A stretch of DNA of 64,000 nt, taken from NCBI RefSeq assembly GCF_022554085.1, contig NZ_JAKFYR010000001.1, positions 186,001-250,000 of the forward strand, in the 5' to 3' direction. The DNA comes from Rhodococcus sp. CH91 (GTDB lineage: Bacteria; Actinomycetota; Actinomycetes; Mycobacteriales; Mycobacteriaceae). Shown in pieces: positions 36,169 through 44,673 of this stretch. A program made the translations under genes and the position numbers. Within the stretch, counting starts at the first letter, position 1, and each line of letters opens with the position of its first letter. The notes under the pieces are model-generated. The model made no database searches. It had not been told where the DNA came from and saw only the letters and a list, made by a program, of their open reading frames with translations.

Positions 36169-36627
36169 ATGCCCGACGATCTGCCGCTGCGGTGGTCGAC
36201 ACCGCCCGCCGCGGTGGCGGCATTGTCGCTCGCCGGAATCGGGCTCGCCGTCATAGCCGCGGTGGCGGTGCCCGACGCGGCCGGCCGGGTACTGGTGGGG
36301 TTCGCGGCGCTGATCGTCCTGACGACCGTCGTGCTCGCGCTGCGACAGCGGCCACGACTCGAGGTGCTTCCGGAAGGCAAGGGGATCGCCGCGACGAGGC
36401 TGACGGGCCGTCGCGAATTCCCGCGCGCGGCGTTGCAGCGCGTACGGATCGTCGAGTATCCCCGGTTCGGGCGCCGTGTGCCGATGCTCGAGATCGATGC
36501 GCTCGACCCGTCCACCGGCGCGGAGCACCTGATGATCTTCGGCCGATGGGATCTGGGGACCGACCCGAGGAATGTGCACGAAGCTCTCGCGGCTCGCGAT
36601 CTGGCTCCCGATCAGACGCCCAACTGA
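36169..36627 (+). CDS. PH-domain membrane protein (Rv0010c-like)
   Basis: A 152-residue protein with two N-terminal membrane helices (about residues 12-31 and 36-56), then a bacterial PH-like beta domain with PRLEVLPEGKGIAATRLTGRREFPR and FGRRVPMLEIDAL. The homologue holds the same place between ppiA and crgA in M. tuberculosis. Function is not known; membrane-associated PH domains of this type may bind envelope partners. The ATG at 36169 follows GAAGAGGACACCC. Its 3' end overlaps the convergent rhomboid gene by 16 bases. Confidence 0.88.
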   Translation: MPDDLPLRWSTPPAAVAALSLAGIGLAVIAAVAVPDAAGRVLVGFAALIVLTTVVLALRQRPRLEVLPEGKGIAATRLTGRREFPRAALQRVRIVEYPRFGRRVPMLEIDALDPSTGAEHLMIFGRWDLGTDPRNVHEALAARDLAPDQTPN

Positions 36628-37538
36628 GCGCGTAGTCGCAACACGGCGAGCACGATCACGACCAGCGTCACCACCAGAACGGCGACCAGAGCGAACCAGC
36701 CCGTGCGGACGATGCGCTCCCGGTCGGTGCCGGCACCGAGGAACTGCGGCGCGTACAGCAGGGCAGCGGTCGCCGCGGCACCGGCGACGAGTCCACCGAG
36801 GTGGCCCCACAGCGAGATGCCCGGAATCGTGATGCTGATGATCATGTTGAGGCCGACGATGGTCAGCACCGGTGTCGGACTCCGGCGCAGCCGCAACAGG
36901 ATGATGGCCTGCGCTCCGAGGAGCCCGAAGACCGCACCCGAGGCGCCCGCAGTGACCGCCTGTGTCTCCATCAGCATGACGGCGGCAGAACCGCCGAAGA
37001 TCGACACGAGATAGACCGAGAGATAGCGGGCACGGCCGAGAACGAGTTCGGTGTCGCGGCCGATCACCCACAGGGCGAACATGTTGACGGCCAGGTGGAC
37101 GAGGCCGAAGTGCAGGAAGCCGCTGCCGAGAAGCCGGACGTAGTCGCCGTGCGCGGCGATGACGGGCGGCCACAGCGCCCAGTCGAGGAAGAGCGCCGAA
37201 CCCTGCTCGTTGTTCATCACGCTGGCCGACTGTGCGGCGGTGATTCCGAAGACGAGCACGTTCAGCGCGATGAGCACGTACGTCACGATCGGCGTGGGCC
37301 GGTCCGAACGCACGGGTGCACCGGCGACGGTGCGCGCCTGCGGCGTCGACCGTTCGGCTTCGGCCACGCAGTCGACACAGTGCTGCCCGACGGCTGCGGG
37401 ACGCAGGCACTCGGGGCACGCGGGGCGCCCGCAGCGGGAGCAGGACAGAAGGGTGGGGCGGTCGGGGTGGCGAACGCACCGCGGCTGGGACTGCGGGCCT
37501 CCACCCTCGGCCGCGGAGCCCCAGCCGGGGTTCGTCAT
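36612..37538 (-). CDS. Rhomboid intramembrane serine protease with N-terminal zinc-finger
   Basis: A 308-residue protein. The N-terminus is a B-box-like zinc finger (CVRHPDRPTLLSCSRCGRPACPECLRPAAVGQHCVDC). After it come six or seven membrane helices of rhomboid type, with the catalytic serine in TAGASGAVFGLLG and the His in SLWGHLGGLVAG; the LHFGLVHLAVNMFALW helix is the family's HxxxN motif. It cleaves membrane proteins within the bilayer; the substrate is unknown. It lies ten bases after ppiA on the same strand, so they are probably co-transcribed. Confidence 0.92.
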   Translation of the reverse strand: MTNPGWGSAAEGGGPQSQPRCVRHPDRPTLLSCSRCGRPACPECLRPAAVGQHCVDCVAEAERSTPQARTVAGAPVRSDRPTPIVTYVLIALNVLVFGITAAQSASVMNNEQGSALFLDWALWPPVIAAHGDYVRLLGSGFLHFGLVHLAVNMFALWVIGRDTELVLGRARYLSVYLVSIFGGSAAVMLMETQAVTAGASGAVFGLLGAQAIILLRLRRSPTPVLTIVGLNMIISITIPGISLWGHLGGLVAGAAATAALLYAPQFLGAGTDRERIVRTGWFALVAVLVVTLVVIVLAVLRLRAQLGV

Positions 37539-37548
37539 GGGAACTCTC

Positions 37549-38076
37549 TCAGGAAATGGTGATGCTGTTGATCACGACGTCGTCGACCGGACGGTCGCCG
37601 CGGTCGGTGGCGGTGGTGGCGATCGCGTCGACGACCTTCTTCGACTCGGGGTCGACGACCTCGCCGAAGATGGTGTGGCGGCGGTTGAGATGCGGGGTCG
37701 GGCCGACGGTGATGAAGAACTGCGAACCGTTGGTGCCCGGGCCTGCATTGGCCATCGCGAGCAGGTAGCCGCGGTCGAACTGCAGTTCGGGGTGGAACTC
37801 GTCGCCGAACTGGTAGCCCGGGCCGCCGCGACCGGTGCCGGTCGGGTCGCCACCCTGGATCATGAATCCGTCGATGACGCGGTGGAAGATCGCGCCGTCG
37901 TAGAACGGGCCGCTGGTCTCGCCCTTGGCGTTCTGGGTCTTGTACTCCTTGGTGCCCTGGGCGAGGCCGACGAAGTTCTCGACCGTCTTGGGAGCGTGGT
38001 TGCCGAAGAGTGCGATCGCGATGTCGCCACGGTTGGTGTGGAGCGTGGCCGTTGCTGTCTGATGCGGTGAAGTCAC
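37549..38076 (-). CDS. ppiA: Cyclophilin-type peptidyl-prolyl isomerase
   Basis: A 175-residue cyclophilin. Conserved core segments are [25 protein letters not shown] (catalytic Arg in FHRV), [24 protein letters not shown] (Gln-Phe-Phe and His) and the N-terminal [15 protein letters not shown]. No signal peptide, so cytoplasmic. GTG at 38076 is used because the only nearby ATG is out of frame. The gene holds the ppiA position next to cwsA found in mycobacteria. Confidence 0.94.
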   Translation of the reverse strand: MTSPHQTATATLHTNRGDIAIALFGNHAPKTVENFVGLAQGTKEYKTQNAKGETSGPFYDGAIFHRVIDGFMIQGGDPTGTGRGGPGYQFGDEFHPELQFDRGYLLAMANAGPGTNGSQFFITVGPTPHLNRRHTIFGEVVDPESKKVVDAIATTATDRGDRPVDDVVINSITIS

Positions 38077-38181
38077 CCCACCATGGTGCCATTGCCCGTT
38101 GCCGGGCAGGACACGCCGCGCGCGGGACACACACTCTCCGGTCGCGACCACGGAGGCCGGCCTTGTGCAAGAGTGGACGCC

Positions 38182-38646
38182 ATGAGCAAGCTGATCCATG
38201 CCGACACCCACGACCTGCGACTTCCGGCGTTCGTGCAGCGTCACGACGACTCCGACACTCTCGCGGAGGCGCTTCGGGTGGCCGGTGAGGGCGCGGTGGC
38301 ACTCGCCCAGGGTTCGAGCGCAGCCGGATTGTTCGCGGCCCGCAAGGGTCTGGACGCCGCCGGCGGGATTTTCGCGGCCACGCGTCGCGCGGCGGCCGAA
38401 CGACGGGCCGGGAAGGCTGCTGCCGCACGGCCGGATCGCACGGGCGGACGGACCGGGCTCGTCGTCGCAGTCGCCCTTGCAACGGTGGCCGCCGGAGGAG
38501 TCGTGCTCTACCGCAGGCGCCGGCCGGCCCATCCGCCGATCGCACCCGAACCGCCGCGTGTGCGACCGGTCGACTCGCCGGCGGCCGCCGCCGAGGACGT
38601 CTCGAAGACCGCTTCGCCGAAGCCCACCGACACTTCCGGCGACTGA
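38182..38646 (+). CDS. cwsA: Cell wall synthesis protein CwsA
   Basis: A 154-residue protein. The N-terminal cytoplasmic helical part ([17 protein letters not shown]... [16 protein letters not shown]-like) is followed by one membrane helix at about residues 94-111 ([23 protein letters not shown]) and a short Pro/Ala-rich outside tail. Size, topology and place between ppiA and the tRNA/gyrA block match CwsA (Rv0008c), which binds CrgA and Wag31 and helps polar growth and division. Assignment rests mainly on synteny and topology. A convergent gene on the other strand overlaps its last 139 bases. Confidence 0.82.
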   Translation: MSKLIHADTHDLRLPAFVQRHDDSDTLAEALRVAGEGAVALAQGSSAAGLFAARKGLDAAGGIFAATRRAAAERRAGKAAAARPDRTGGRTGLVVAVALATVAAGGVVLYRRRRPAHPPIAPEPPRVRPVDSPAAAAEDVSKTASPKPTDTSGD

Positions 38647-38789
38647 CCACCGGATCCGGCAGGCATGCCCTCTACATAACCGAATTTCTTTTCTGCAGAG
38701 CGGATTTCGTGATCGACGATCAGGCACGCCGCGAAGTAGAGCACGCCCAGGAAGATGAACAGTACGGGGACGAGGGCCAGGAATTCCAT
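38508..38789 (-). CDS. Small membrane protein, 93 aa, antisense to cwsA 3' end
   Basis: A 93-residue protein: one N-terminal membrane helix (residues 2-24, [24 protein letters not shown]) followed by [20 protein letters not shown] and a disordered, Gly/Ser/Ala-rich tail. The ATG at 38789 has GGAGG five bases upstream. Only the first 47 codons or so lie outside cwsA; the tail is the mirror of cwsA coding sequence. The start signal and the well-formed helix argue for a real gene, but the natural stop inside cwsA makes its true extent uncertain. Confidence 0.6.
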   Translation of the reverse strand: MEFLALVPVLFIFLGVLYFAACLIVDHEIRSAEKKFGYVEGMPAGSGGQSPEVSVGFGEAVFETSSAAAAGESTGRTRGGSGAIGGWAGRRLR

Positions 38790-39017
38790 GGCCACCTCCG
38801 TTCCGATTCCCGGAGGATCGGCGAGTGACGGGCGGGGGCACGTCGACAGTGACTCTTCGAGGGTAGGCCCATTCCGGGTGCGCGGCAGCCCGCGGGCGCC
38901 GGCCCGAGCAGTGACGTCGTTCACATTCCGCCGCTTCACGATCAACTCGGGCAAATCTGTGATGCGTGACACATCCGGGTGCATACTCACCGGTAGGCAC
39001 GCGACCCGGAGGCAGTC

Positions 39018-40973
39018 ATGGCAGACAGCGCCGATGTCCGAACCCCACAGATCAGCGAGCGGCAGGCCAGGGAGGTGGCCGAACAGGCTCGTGAGTCCGA
39101 ATGGAACAAACCGTCCTTCGCCAAGGAACTCTTCCTCGGACGTCTCACCCTCGACCTCGTCCATCCGTTCCCGAGACCCACGCCCGACGAGGACTCCCGC
39201 ACCGAAGAGTTCCTCGCACGACTACGCGCGCTGTGCCGTTCGATGGAGGGCACGCGCATCGAGCGCGACGCGCAGATCCCCGACCAATACGTGCGGATGC
39301 TCGCCCAGCTCGGCTGTTTCGGCATGAAGATCCCGGAGGAATACGGCGGACTCGGTCTGTCGCAGGTCGCCTACAACCGGGCTCTGGCGGTTGTCGCGGG
39401 GGTGCATCCCAGCCTCGGTGCACTGTTGTCGGCACACCAGTCGATCGGTGTACCGGAACCACTGAAGCTTGCCGGCACGCCCGAACAGAAGCGGCGATTC
39501 CTGCCCCGATGCGCCCGCGGCGCGATCTCCGCATTCCTGCTCACCGAGCCCGACGTCGGGTCCGACCCGGCACGACTGGCCTCCACCGCGACTCCGATCG
39601 AAGACGGCAACGCCTACGAACTCGAGGGCGTCAAGCTGTGGACGACCAACGGTGTGATCGCCGAACTGCTCGTCGTCATGGCACGAATTCCGAGGAGCGA
39701 AGGGCACCGTGGAGGGATCTCCGCCTTCGTCGTGGAAGCGGATTCGCCCGGAATCACCGTCGAGCGACGCAACGTCTTCATGGGATTGCGCGGCATCGAG
39801 AACGGCGTGACCCGATTGCACAAGGTCCGGGTGCCGAAGGAGAACCTCGTCGGACGCGAGGGCGACGGCCTGAAGATCGCGCTGACGACACTCAACGCGG
39901 GCCGGCTCGCCATCCCTGCGATGTGCGCGGGAGGCGGGAAGTGGGCCCTGAAGATCGCCCGGGAATGGTCGTCGGCCCGTGTGCAGTGGGGAAAGCCCGT
40001 CGGCGAACACGAAGCCGTCGCCGCGAAGATCTCCTTCATCGCAGCGACGACCTACGCTCTCGAGTCCGTCGTGGAACTGTCCGGGCAGATGAACGACGAG
40101 AAGCGCAACGACATCCGCATCGAAGCCGCCCTGGCGAAGCTGTGGGCGAGCGAAATGGGCTGCCTCATAGCCGACGAACTGGTGCAGATTCGCGGTGGCC
40201 GCGGCTACGAGACCGCCGAGTCGCTCGCCGCGCGTGGCGAAAGGGCCGTTCCTGCCGAACAACTCGTCCGCGACCTGCGGATCAACCGGATCTTCGAGGG
40301 TTCGAGCGAGATCATGCGCCTGCTCGTCGCCCGTGAAGCGGTGGACACCCACCTGCGTGCCGCCGGAGACCTCGCCGACCCCGATGCGACGGGCGGGGCC
40401 AAGGCGCGAGCCGTCGCGGGAGCGAGCGGCTTCTACGCCGGATGGCTTCCCAAGCTCGTGGCCGGAAAAGGCGTCCTGCCGGGGTCGTACAAGGAATTCG
40501 GTTCTCTGGCACCGCATCTGAGATACATCGAGCGCAGTTCACGGAAACTCGCGCGCTCGACCTTCTACGGGATGGCCCGCTGGCAGGCCGGACTCGAGAA
40601 GCGGGAGAACTTCCTGGGGCGGATCGTCGACATCGGAGCCGAACTGTTCGCCGCGACAGCCGTGTGCGTGCGGGCCGAACGCCAGCGCGTGGACGGACAT
40701 CCCGGCGCCGATGCCGCTTTCGAGCTGGCGGACGCCTTCTGCCGGCAGTCCCGGCTGCGTGTCGAGGCGTTGTTCGGTGCGCTGTGGACGAACACCGACC
40801 GTGAGGACCGGCGCACCTCGGCCGGCGTCCTCGAGGGCAGATACGAGTGGCTCGAGCGCGGTATACCCGATCCGAGCGAAGGCACCGGCCCGTGGATCGC
40901 TCCGTGGGAACCGGGACCGTCGTCCGAGGCGAATGTCGCCCGCCGGATCATCGACACCCGCCACTCGGTGTAG
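39018..40973 (+). CDS. Acyl-CoA dehydrogenase, VLCAD/ACAD9-like (long form)
   Basis: A 651-residue flavoprotein, longer than the usual 380-400 because of a C-terminal helical extension as in very-long-chain acyl-CoA dehydrogenases. Core motifs are CFGMKIPEEYGGLGLSQ, LTEPDVGSDPARL, KLWTTNGVIAELLVVMARI, and the catalytic-base region LRINRIFEGSSEIMRLL. The C-terminal part (from about residue 440) resembles the second dehydrogenase-like domain that mediates membrane association in mammalian VLCAD. It should catalyse the first step of beta-oxidation of long-chain acyl-CoA. It is monocistronic and ends at a hairpin. Confidence 0.92.
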   Translation: MADSADVRTPQISERQAREVAEQARESEWNKPSFAKELFLGRLTLDLVHPFPRPTPDEDSRTEEFLARLRALCRSMEGTRIERDAQIPDQYVRMLAQLGCFGMKIPEEYGGLGLSQVAYNRALAVVAGVHPSLGALLSAHQSIGVPEPLKLAGTPEQKRRFLPRCARGAISAFLLTEPDVGSDPARLASTATPIEDGNAYELEGVKLWTTNGVIAELLVVMARIPRSEGHRGGISAFVVEADSPGITVERRNVFMGLRGIENGVTRLHKVRVPKENLVGREGDGLKIALTTLNAGRLAIPAMCAGGGKWALKIAREWSSARVQWGKPVGEHEAVAAKISFIAATTYALESVVELSGQMNDEKRNDIRIEAALAKLWASEMGCLIADELVQIRGGRGYETAESLAARGERAVPAEQLVRDLRINRIFEGSSEIMRLLVAREAVDTHLRAAGDLADPDATGGAKARAVAGASGFYAGWLPKLVAGKGVLPGSYKEFGSLAPHLRYIERSSRKLARSTFYGMARWQAGLEKRENFLGRIVDIGAELFAATAVCVRAERQRVDGHPGADAAFELADAFCRQSRLRVEALFGALWTNTDREDRRTSAGVLEGRYEWLERGIPDPSEGTGPWIAPWEPGPSSEANVARRIIDTRHSV

Positions 40974-40988
40974 CACCCGGACACGGCA

Positions 40989-41021
40989 CCGGCCCGCACC
41001 CAAGAGAGGGATGCGGGCCGG
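40989..41021. terminator. Hairpin between acyl-CoA dehydrogenase and lipase genes
   Basis: CCGGCCCGCA (40989-40998) and TGCGGGCCGG (41012-41021) form a perfect ten-base stem with a 13-base loop between convergent genes. It lacks a U-tract but is well placed as a bidirectional terminator. Confidence 0.6.
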
Positions 41022-41045
41022 TCCGGTCGTGAATCGTCCGGTGTG

Positions 41046-42338
41046 TCAGAAGCTTCCACAATTGGACGGTGCCGGCTCACCACGCAGTCGCGCGTCGATG
41101 TACGCGACGGAGTCGGGCAGACCCGCGATCATGGGAACTGCGTGGTTGACGAGGAATCCCGGAAGGACCGGCGGCGTGGTGTTCGGCAGGAACTGCACGG
41201 TCGCGCCCTGATCGCACCAGTTCAGCGCGAGCTCGCGGCCCTGGCCGTAGGGGACGGTGTCGTCCTGTGTGCCGTGCTGGAGCAGGACGGGCACGGCCGG
41301 GGTGCGCGTGCCGATGCGCTGTTCCTCGAGGATCTTCTGGACCTCGGGCATCCGGCCGAGCACGACGTCGAGGGGCTCGCCGGTGCGCGTGTAGTCGCTG
41401 GTCCGCTGGAAGGCGAAGTTCGCGACGGTCTCCGGGACGCACTGGTTCGCCACCGCCGCGAGCATCTGCCGTCCGCGGTCGCTGACCTCGGCGTCGATGT
41501 CGTCGCGCAGCTCCGGATACGCCTCGCTCAGACCGTTGATGGTGTAGCCGATCGCACCGGTGAGAAGTGTGCCGTCGATCTGCTTCAGCGTGGCCACGAG
41601 GTCGGCGGGCGGAGCACCGACGTACGCACCGGCGAGGTTCAGTTCGGGTGCGTACTCGGGGGCGAGCTCGACCGCCGCGCCCGAGGCGCCTCCGCCCTGC
41701 GAGTAACCGAACAACCCGACCGGGCTGTTCTCCGTGACGGAGGCGTTCTCGAGTTTCAGTGCGGCGCGGACCGAGTCCAAGACGGCATGCGCTTCGGCCG
41801 CCCGGTTCACGTAGGTGTGATGCCCCGGGGTACCCAGACCGTCGTAGTCGGTGACGACGAGGGCGATACCCTTCGCCAGCAGGGCATTGATCGACAGCAC
41901 CTCGTACTCGGTGAAGAAGTCGAGGGGCGGGTTGTAGTGAACGAGCGCACCGAGATTCTTCGACGGGGCGCACTGGTCGCCCTGGCCGTGCGTTCCGATC
42001 GCGAGCGCGACGAGAGGACGGTCCCCCGGTCCGTTCCACGGGGTCGACGGCTCGATGTACGTGCCGCTCACCGCGTTGGGTGCGCCCTTCGCGTCGTTGC
42101 TGCGATACAGCAGCTTGGTGCCCTGGCCGGGGAACGCCCCGTTCGCTGTGGGCACCCTCAATGCCAGGTCGGACGGCGCCGTCCGGAGGATGTCGCCGGG
42201 TTCACCGGCCGGCAGGGGGTCGGGCGGGAGGTAGAAGTCGGTCTCCGCTCCCGCCGTAGCCGCCGTTCCGAGAAAGGTACCGGCGAGAAATGTCGCCGCC
42301 ACCGTCACGGCCGCCCATCGCCGAGCACGCCCCATCAT
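41046..42338 (-). CDS. Secreted LIP-family triacylglycerol lipase
   Basis: A 430-residue secretory lipase of the actinobacterial/fungal LIP family. Signal peptide: basic GRARRW, hydrophobic core, and AGAETDFY around the cleavage site near residue 32. The catalytic serine is in LFGYSQGGGASG, the Asp in GTQDDTVPYGQG and the His in FLVNHAVPM. Family knowledge: an extracellular alpha/beta hydrolase acting on lipids. ATG at 42338 (next Met at 42335) follows GGAGGTTTAC. It shares a 210-base divergent control region with the Hsp70-like gene. Confidence 0.92.
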   Translation of the reverse strand: MMGRARRWAAVTVAATFLAGTFLGTAATAGAETDFYLPPDPLPAGEPGDILRTAPSDLALRVPTANGAFPGQGTKLLYRSNDAKGAPNAVSGTYIEPSTPWNGPGDRPLVALAIGTHGQGDQCAPSKNLGALVHYNPPLDFFTEYEVLSINALLAKGIALVVTDYDGLGTPGHHTYVNRAAEAHAVLDSVRAALKLENASVTENSPVGLFGYSQGGGASGAAVELAPEYAPELNLAGAYVGAPPADLVATLKQIDGTLLTGAIGYTINGLSEAYPELRDDIDAEVSDRGRQMLAAVANQCVPETVANFAFQRTSDYTRTGEPLDVVLGRMPEVQKILEEQRIGTRTPAVPVLLQHGTQDDTVPYGQGRELALNWCDQGATVQFLPNTTPPVLPGFLVNHAVPMIAGLPDSVAYIDARLRGEPAPSNCGSF

Positions 42339-42403
42339 GTAAACCTCCACCACCTCGGGAAACCGTGTGTCCCTCGTCACTGCGGTACGGACTGTAACAC
42401 GCA

Positions 42404-42419
42404 CTTACCGACGAGTAAG
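42404..42419. promoter_or_regulatory. Palindrome in the lipase promoter
   Basis: CTTAC-CGACGA-GTAAG is a perfect five-base inverted repeat in the divergent region, 66 bases before the lipase start. Near it TGTAAC could be a -10 hexamer. It resembles a TetR-type operator, but the regulator is unknown. Confidence 0.45.
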
Positions 42420-42548
42420 GTCGGTACTCCCTACCTGTCTGCCACAATCGTCTTCCGCGCCGGATACGGTGCTTTTGTCCGGCACGTTCAGAGCGAGGCA
42501 GGTGCTCGGCGGCACGCTCGACGAGCAGCCTCTCGAGGAAGGGAAGAC

Positions 42549-43646
42549 ATGGCGATCGGTGTCGGCCTCCGGATCGGGCGAGTCGTCTCCACGGCGGTCA
42601 TCGCATCCAACGAACCCGGCACTCCCGATCCCGTCGTCCTCGCGCGGGACACCGTGCTGCACGTCGATCACGACGGCACCACATCGCTCGGCGAGGTCAC
42701 ACGCGGAGAAGAGGCACGGACGATCGCAGGCTTCCTCACCCGGGTGGGCGATGCGACGGGCATCACCGCGAGCGACGGCCGCATGTACCGCGCCGAGGAT
42801 GCCATGGCCACCGCCATCCACTGCCTGCTGACGGAATGCCACCCTCTGCCGACCTTCGGGGGTATGGACAGGGACAGCGACCCCGGCTACGCCGCGACCT
42901 ATCCTTCGCACTGGGATCCGGTCACCGTGGCGACCCTGCGCGCCGCCCTGGACTACGCGGATCTGCGCCACGTCGATCTCGTCTCCGACGCACAGGCGGC
43001 CGCCGCCTGGTACGCCTCCGAAATCTCCGAGACCCCAGGACAGCTCGTGGGCGTCTTCCATCTCGACGACGGCGGTTCGACCGTCACCCTCGTGCGTTCC
43101 GGCGTTCCTGCCGGCAAGGCGTATCGCACACCGGCCAAGGGCGCGGCGTCCCCCGCGGCACAACTCGCCACCGCGCTGGGATCGTTCGGCTGGATGCCCA
43201 GCAATCTCGAGGCCGTGGTGGTCATGGGCGACGGTCTGGTCGCGCGCGACCGCACCCACATCCAGGAGATCGCCAACAGTCTCGCCACCAAGCTCACCGT
43301 GCGCAGTCTCGTCGGTCCGGGCCCGGAACAGACCGCGGCGCTCGGCGCGGCGATCCTCGCCGCCGGATTCACTCCCGCACGTGAATCCACGAAGACCCGG
43401 ATCGGGCTACCGCCCTCCTACGACCAGACCGACGTGCTCACCGGTGGTCTCGTGCGCCTGCGCGAACTCGAGGAGAGACGCCGCGTTCCCGAGGACGAGG
43501 ACGACGAAGAACAGCTGCCCGCTCGCTCTCTCATCGCCGCGTCGGCCGATCCGGAGACGCGGGAGGCCGGCAGGACGAGGACCGTCGTCATCCTTGCGGT
43601 CGCCGTTCTCGTGCTGCTCGCGGTCGTTTTCGCCGTGTTTCTCTGA
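42549..43646 (+). CDS. Membrane-anchored actin/Hsp70-like protein
   Basis: A 365-residue protein. The first 280 residues suggest the actin/Hsp70 fold: an N-terminal strand MAIGVGLRIG, the connect-like LRAALDYADLRHVDLVSDAQAAAAWYASE, the second phosphate-loop-like FHLDDGGSTVTLVRSG, and an adenosine-like VGPGPEQTAALGAAILAAG. A C-terminal helix (about residues 345-364) ends the protein within the membrane, after a charged linker EERRRVPEDEDDEEQ. I see no substrate-binding domain. ATG at 42549 follows AGGAAGGGAAGAC. A precise function cannot be given; a membrane-tethered ATPase is likely. Confidence 0.68.
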   Translation: MAIGVGLRIGRVVSTAVIASNEPGTPDPVVLARDTVLHVDHDGTTSLGEVTRGEEARTIAGFLTRVGDATGITASDGRMYRAEDAMATAIHCLLTECHPLPTFGGMDRDSDPGYAATYPSHWDPVTVATLRAALDYADLRHVDLVSDAQAAAAWYASEISETPGQLVGVFHLDDGGSTVTLVRSGVPAGKAYRTPAKGAASPAAQLATALGSFGWMPSNLEAVVVMGDGLVARDRTHIQEIANSLATKLTVRSLVGPGPEQTAALGAAILAAGFTPARESTKTRIGLPPSYDQTDVLTGGLVRLRELEERRRVPEDEDDEEQLPARSLIAASADPETREAGRTRTVVILAVAVLVLLAVVFAVFL

Positions 43647-43650
43647 CCGG

Positions 43651-44628
43651 TCACTCCGCCCGGGGACGGGCGGCGAGCGGAACCGCAGCGAGCGCGGCGG
43701 CATCCTCGTCCCCGAATCGTTCCTCGAGCACGGCCGGCGCGAAATCGAGATCGATCTCCTCCAGCGGACGTCCCCGCGCGGATTCGATGGCGCTGAGACG
43801 CCGTTGGGCGCGATCGGTGGCGTAGGCGACGAACTCCGAGTTGTCGAGTCCGTAGGGTTGTTCGTCGAACTGCCCGTCGACCCACTCGATCATCCCGGTC
43901 GCGAGGGGTAACAACTCCCCCATCCGCTGCAGCACGACGTCCCAGTTCGCGTCGTCCGCTGCCACATGCCGTCGGCACGTGAAGGTCCCCCAGGCCATGT
44001 GCCGGCGCTCGTCGGAACCGATCCGGCGGATGAGTTCCTGCATGCCTGGCAGGATCCCGTGTTTCATGCACACCTTCTGCCACGCGTAGTAGCCGGTCAG
44101 CGCGAGGCTGCCCTCGATGACGTGGTTGTAGGTGACGCTCGCGCGGACCTGGTTCGCCGGGGAGGGATCGTGTTCGAGCACCCGGAGGCTGTGCGGGAGT
44201 TCCTCGTAGAACAGCTGCCGGTAGTAGGGATTGTCCGCGACGTACGGGTGGAGATCGGAGACCAGTCCCACGGCGTCCATCCACCGGCGGAACACCTGGA
44301 CGTGCCTTGCCTCCTCGAAGCAGAACTGCGTCAGGTACATCTCGTCACCGAGACGCCCTTCGGACTCCATCGCCCGGAGGAACGGCAGGATGTCCTGTGT
44401 GACGGCTTCCTCCCCGGCGACGAACTGTGCCACCAGGTAGGTGGAGCTACGACGCTGTTCGTCGTCGAGGGCGGCCCAGTCGTCCGCATCGCGGGAGAAG
44501 TCGATGTCCATCGGATCCCAGAATCCCGCATTGCCCTTGGCGAAGAGACGAAGCGGGAAGGCGTCCCAGTTCAGGCCGCCTTCCCGCAACGACGCGAAGC
44601 CCTGACGTGTCTGTGTAATCTCGGTCAC
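43651..44628 (-). CDS. R2-like ligand-binding oxidase (Mn/Fe)
   Basis: A 325-residue ferritin-like four-helix protein of the R2lox family (Rv0233-type). All metal ligands are present with a uniform +5 shift from the M. tuberculosis protein: E73, E106, H109, E172, E207, H210. The residues that form the Val-Tyr ether crosslink, V76 and Y167, are also conserved. Family knowledge: R2lox holds a mixed Mn(III)/Fe(III) site and a bound fatty acid and activates oxygen for two-electron oxidation. The DyP peroxidase gene ends 45 bases upstream on the same strand. It ends four bases from the convergent Hsp70-like gene. Confidence 0.93.
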   Translation of the reverse strand: MTEITQTRQGFASLREGGLNWDAFPLRLFAKGNAGFWDPMDIDFSRDADDWAALDDEQRRSSTYLVAQFVAGEEAVTQDILPFLRAMESEGRLGDEMYLTQFCFEEARHVQVFRRWMDAVGLVSDLHPYVADNPYYRQLFYEELPHSLRVLEHDPSPANQVRASVTYNHVIEGSLALTGYYAWQKVCMKHGILPGMQELIRRIGSDERRHMAWGTFTCRRHVAADDANWDVVLQRMGELLPLATGMIEWVDGQFDEQPYGLDNSEFVAYATDRAQRRLSAIESARGRPLEEIDLDFAPAVLEERFGDEDAAALAAVPLAARPRAE

Positions 44629-44673
44629 ACATTCGAGGTTAGACCTCGCGTCCGGATACGTCCGAGGCTTTCG

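Noticed and set aside
41043-42548. A 500-residue N-terminal extension of the Hsp70-like gene
   Set aside because: It is entirely antisense to the lipase gene and its promoter and shows no domain. The ATG at 42549 has a good ribosome-binding site and gives a normal fold start.
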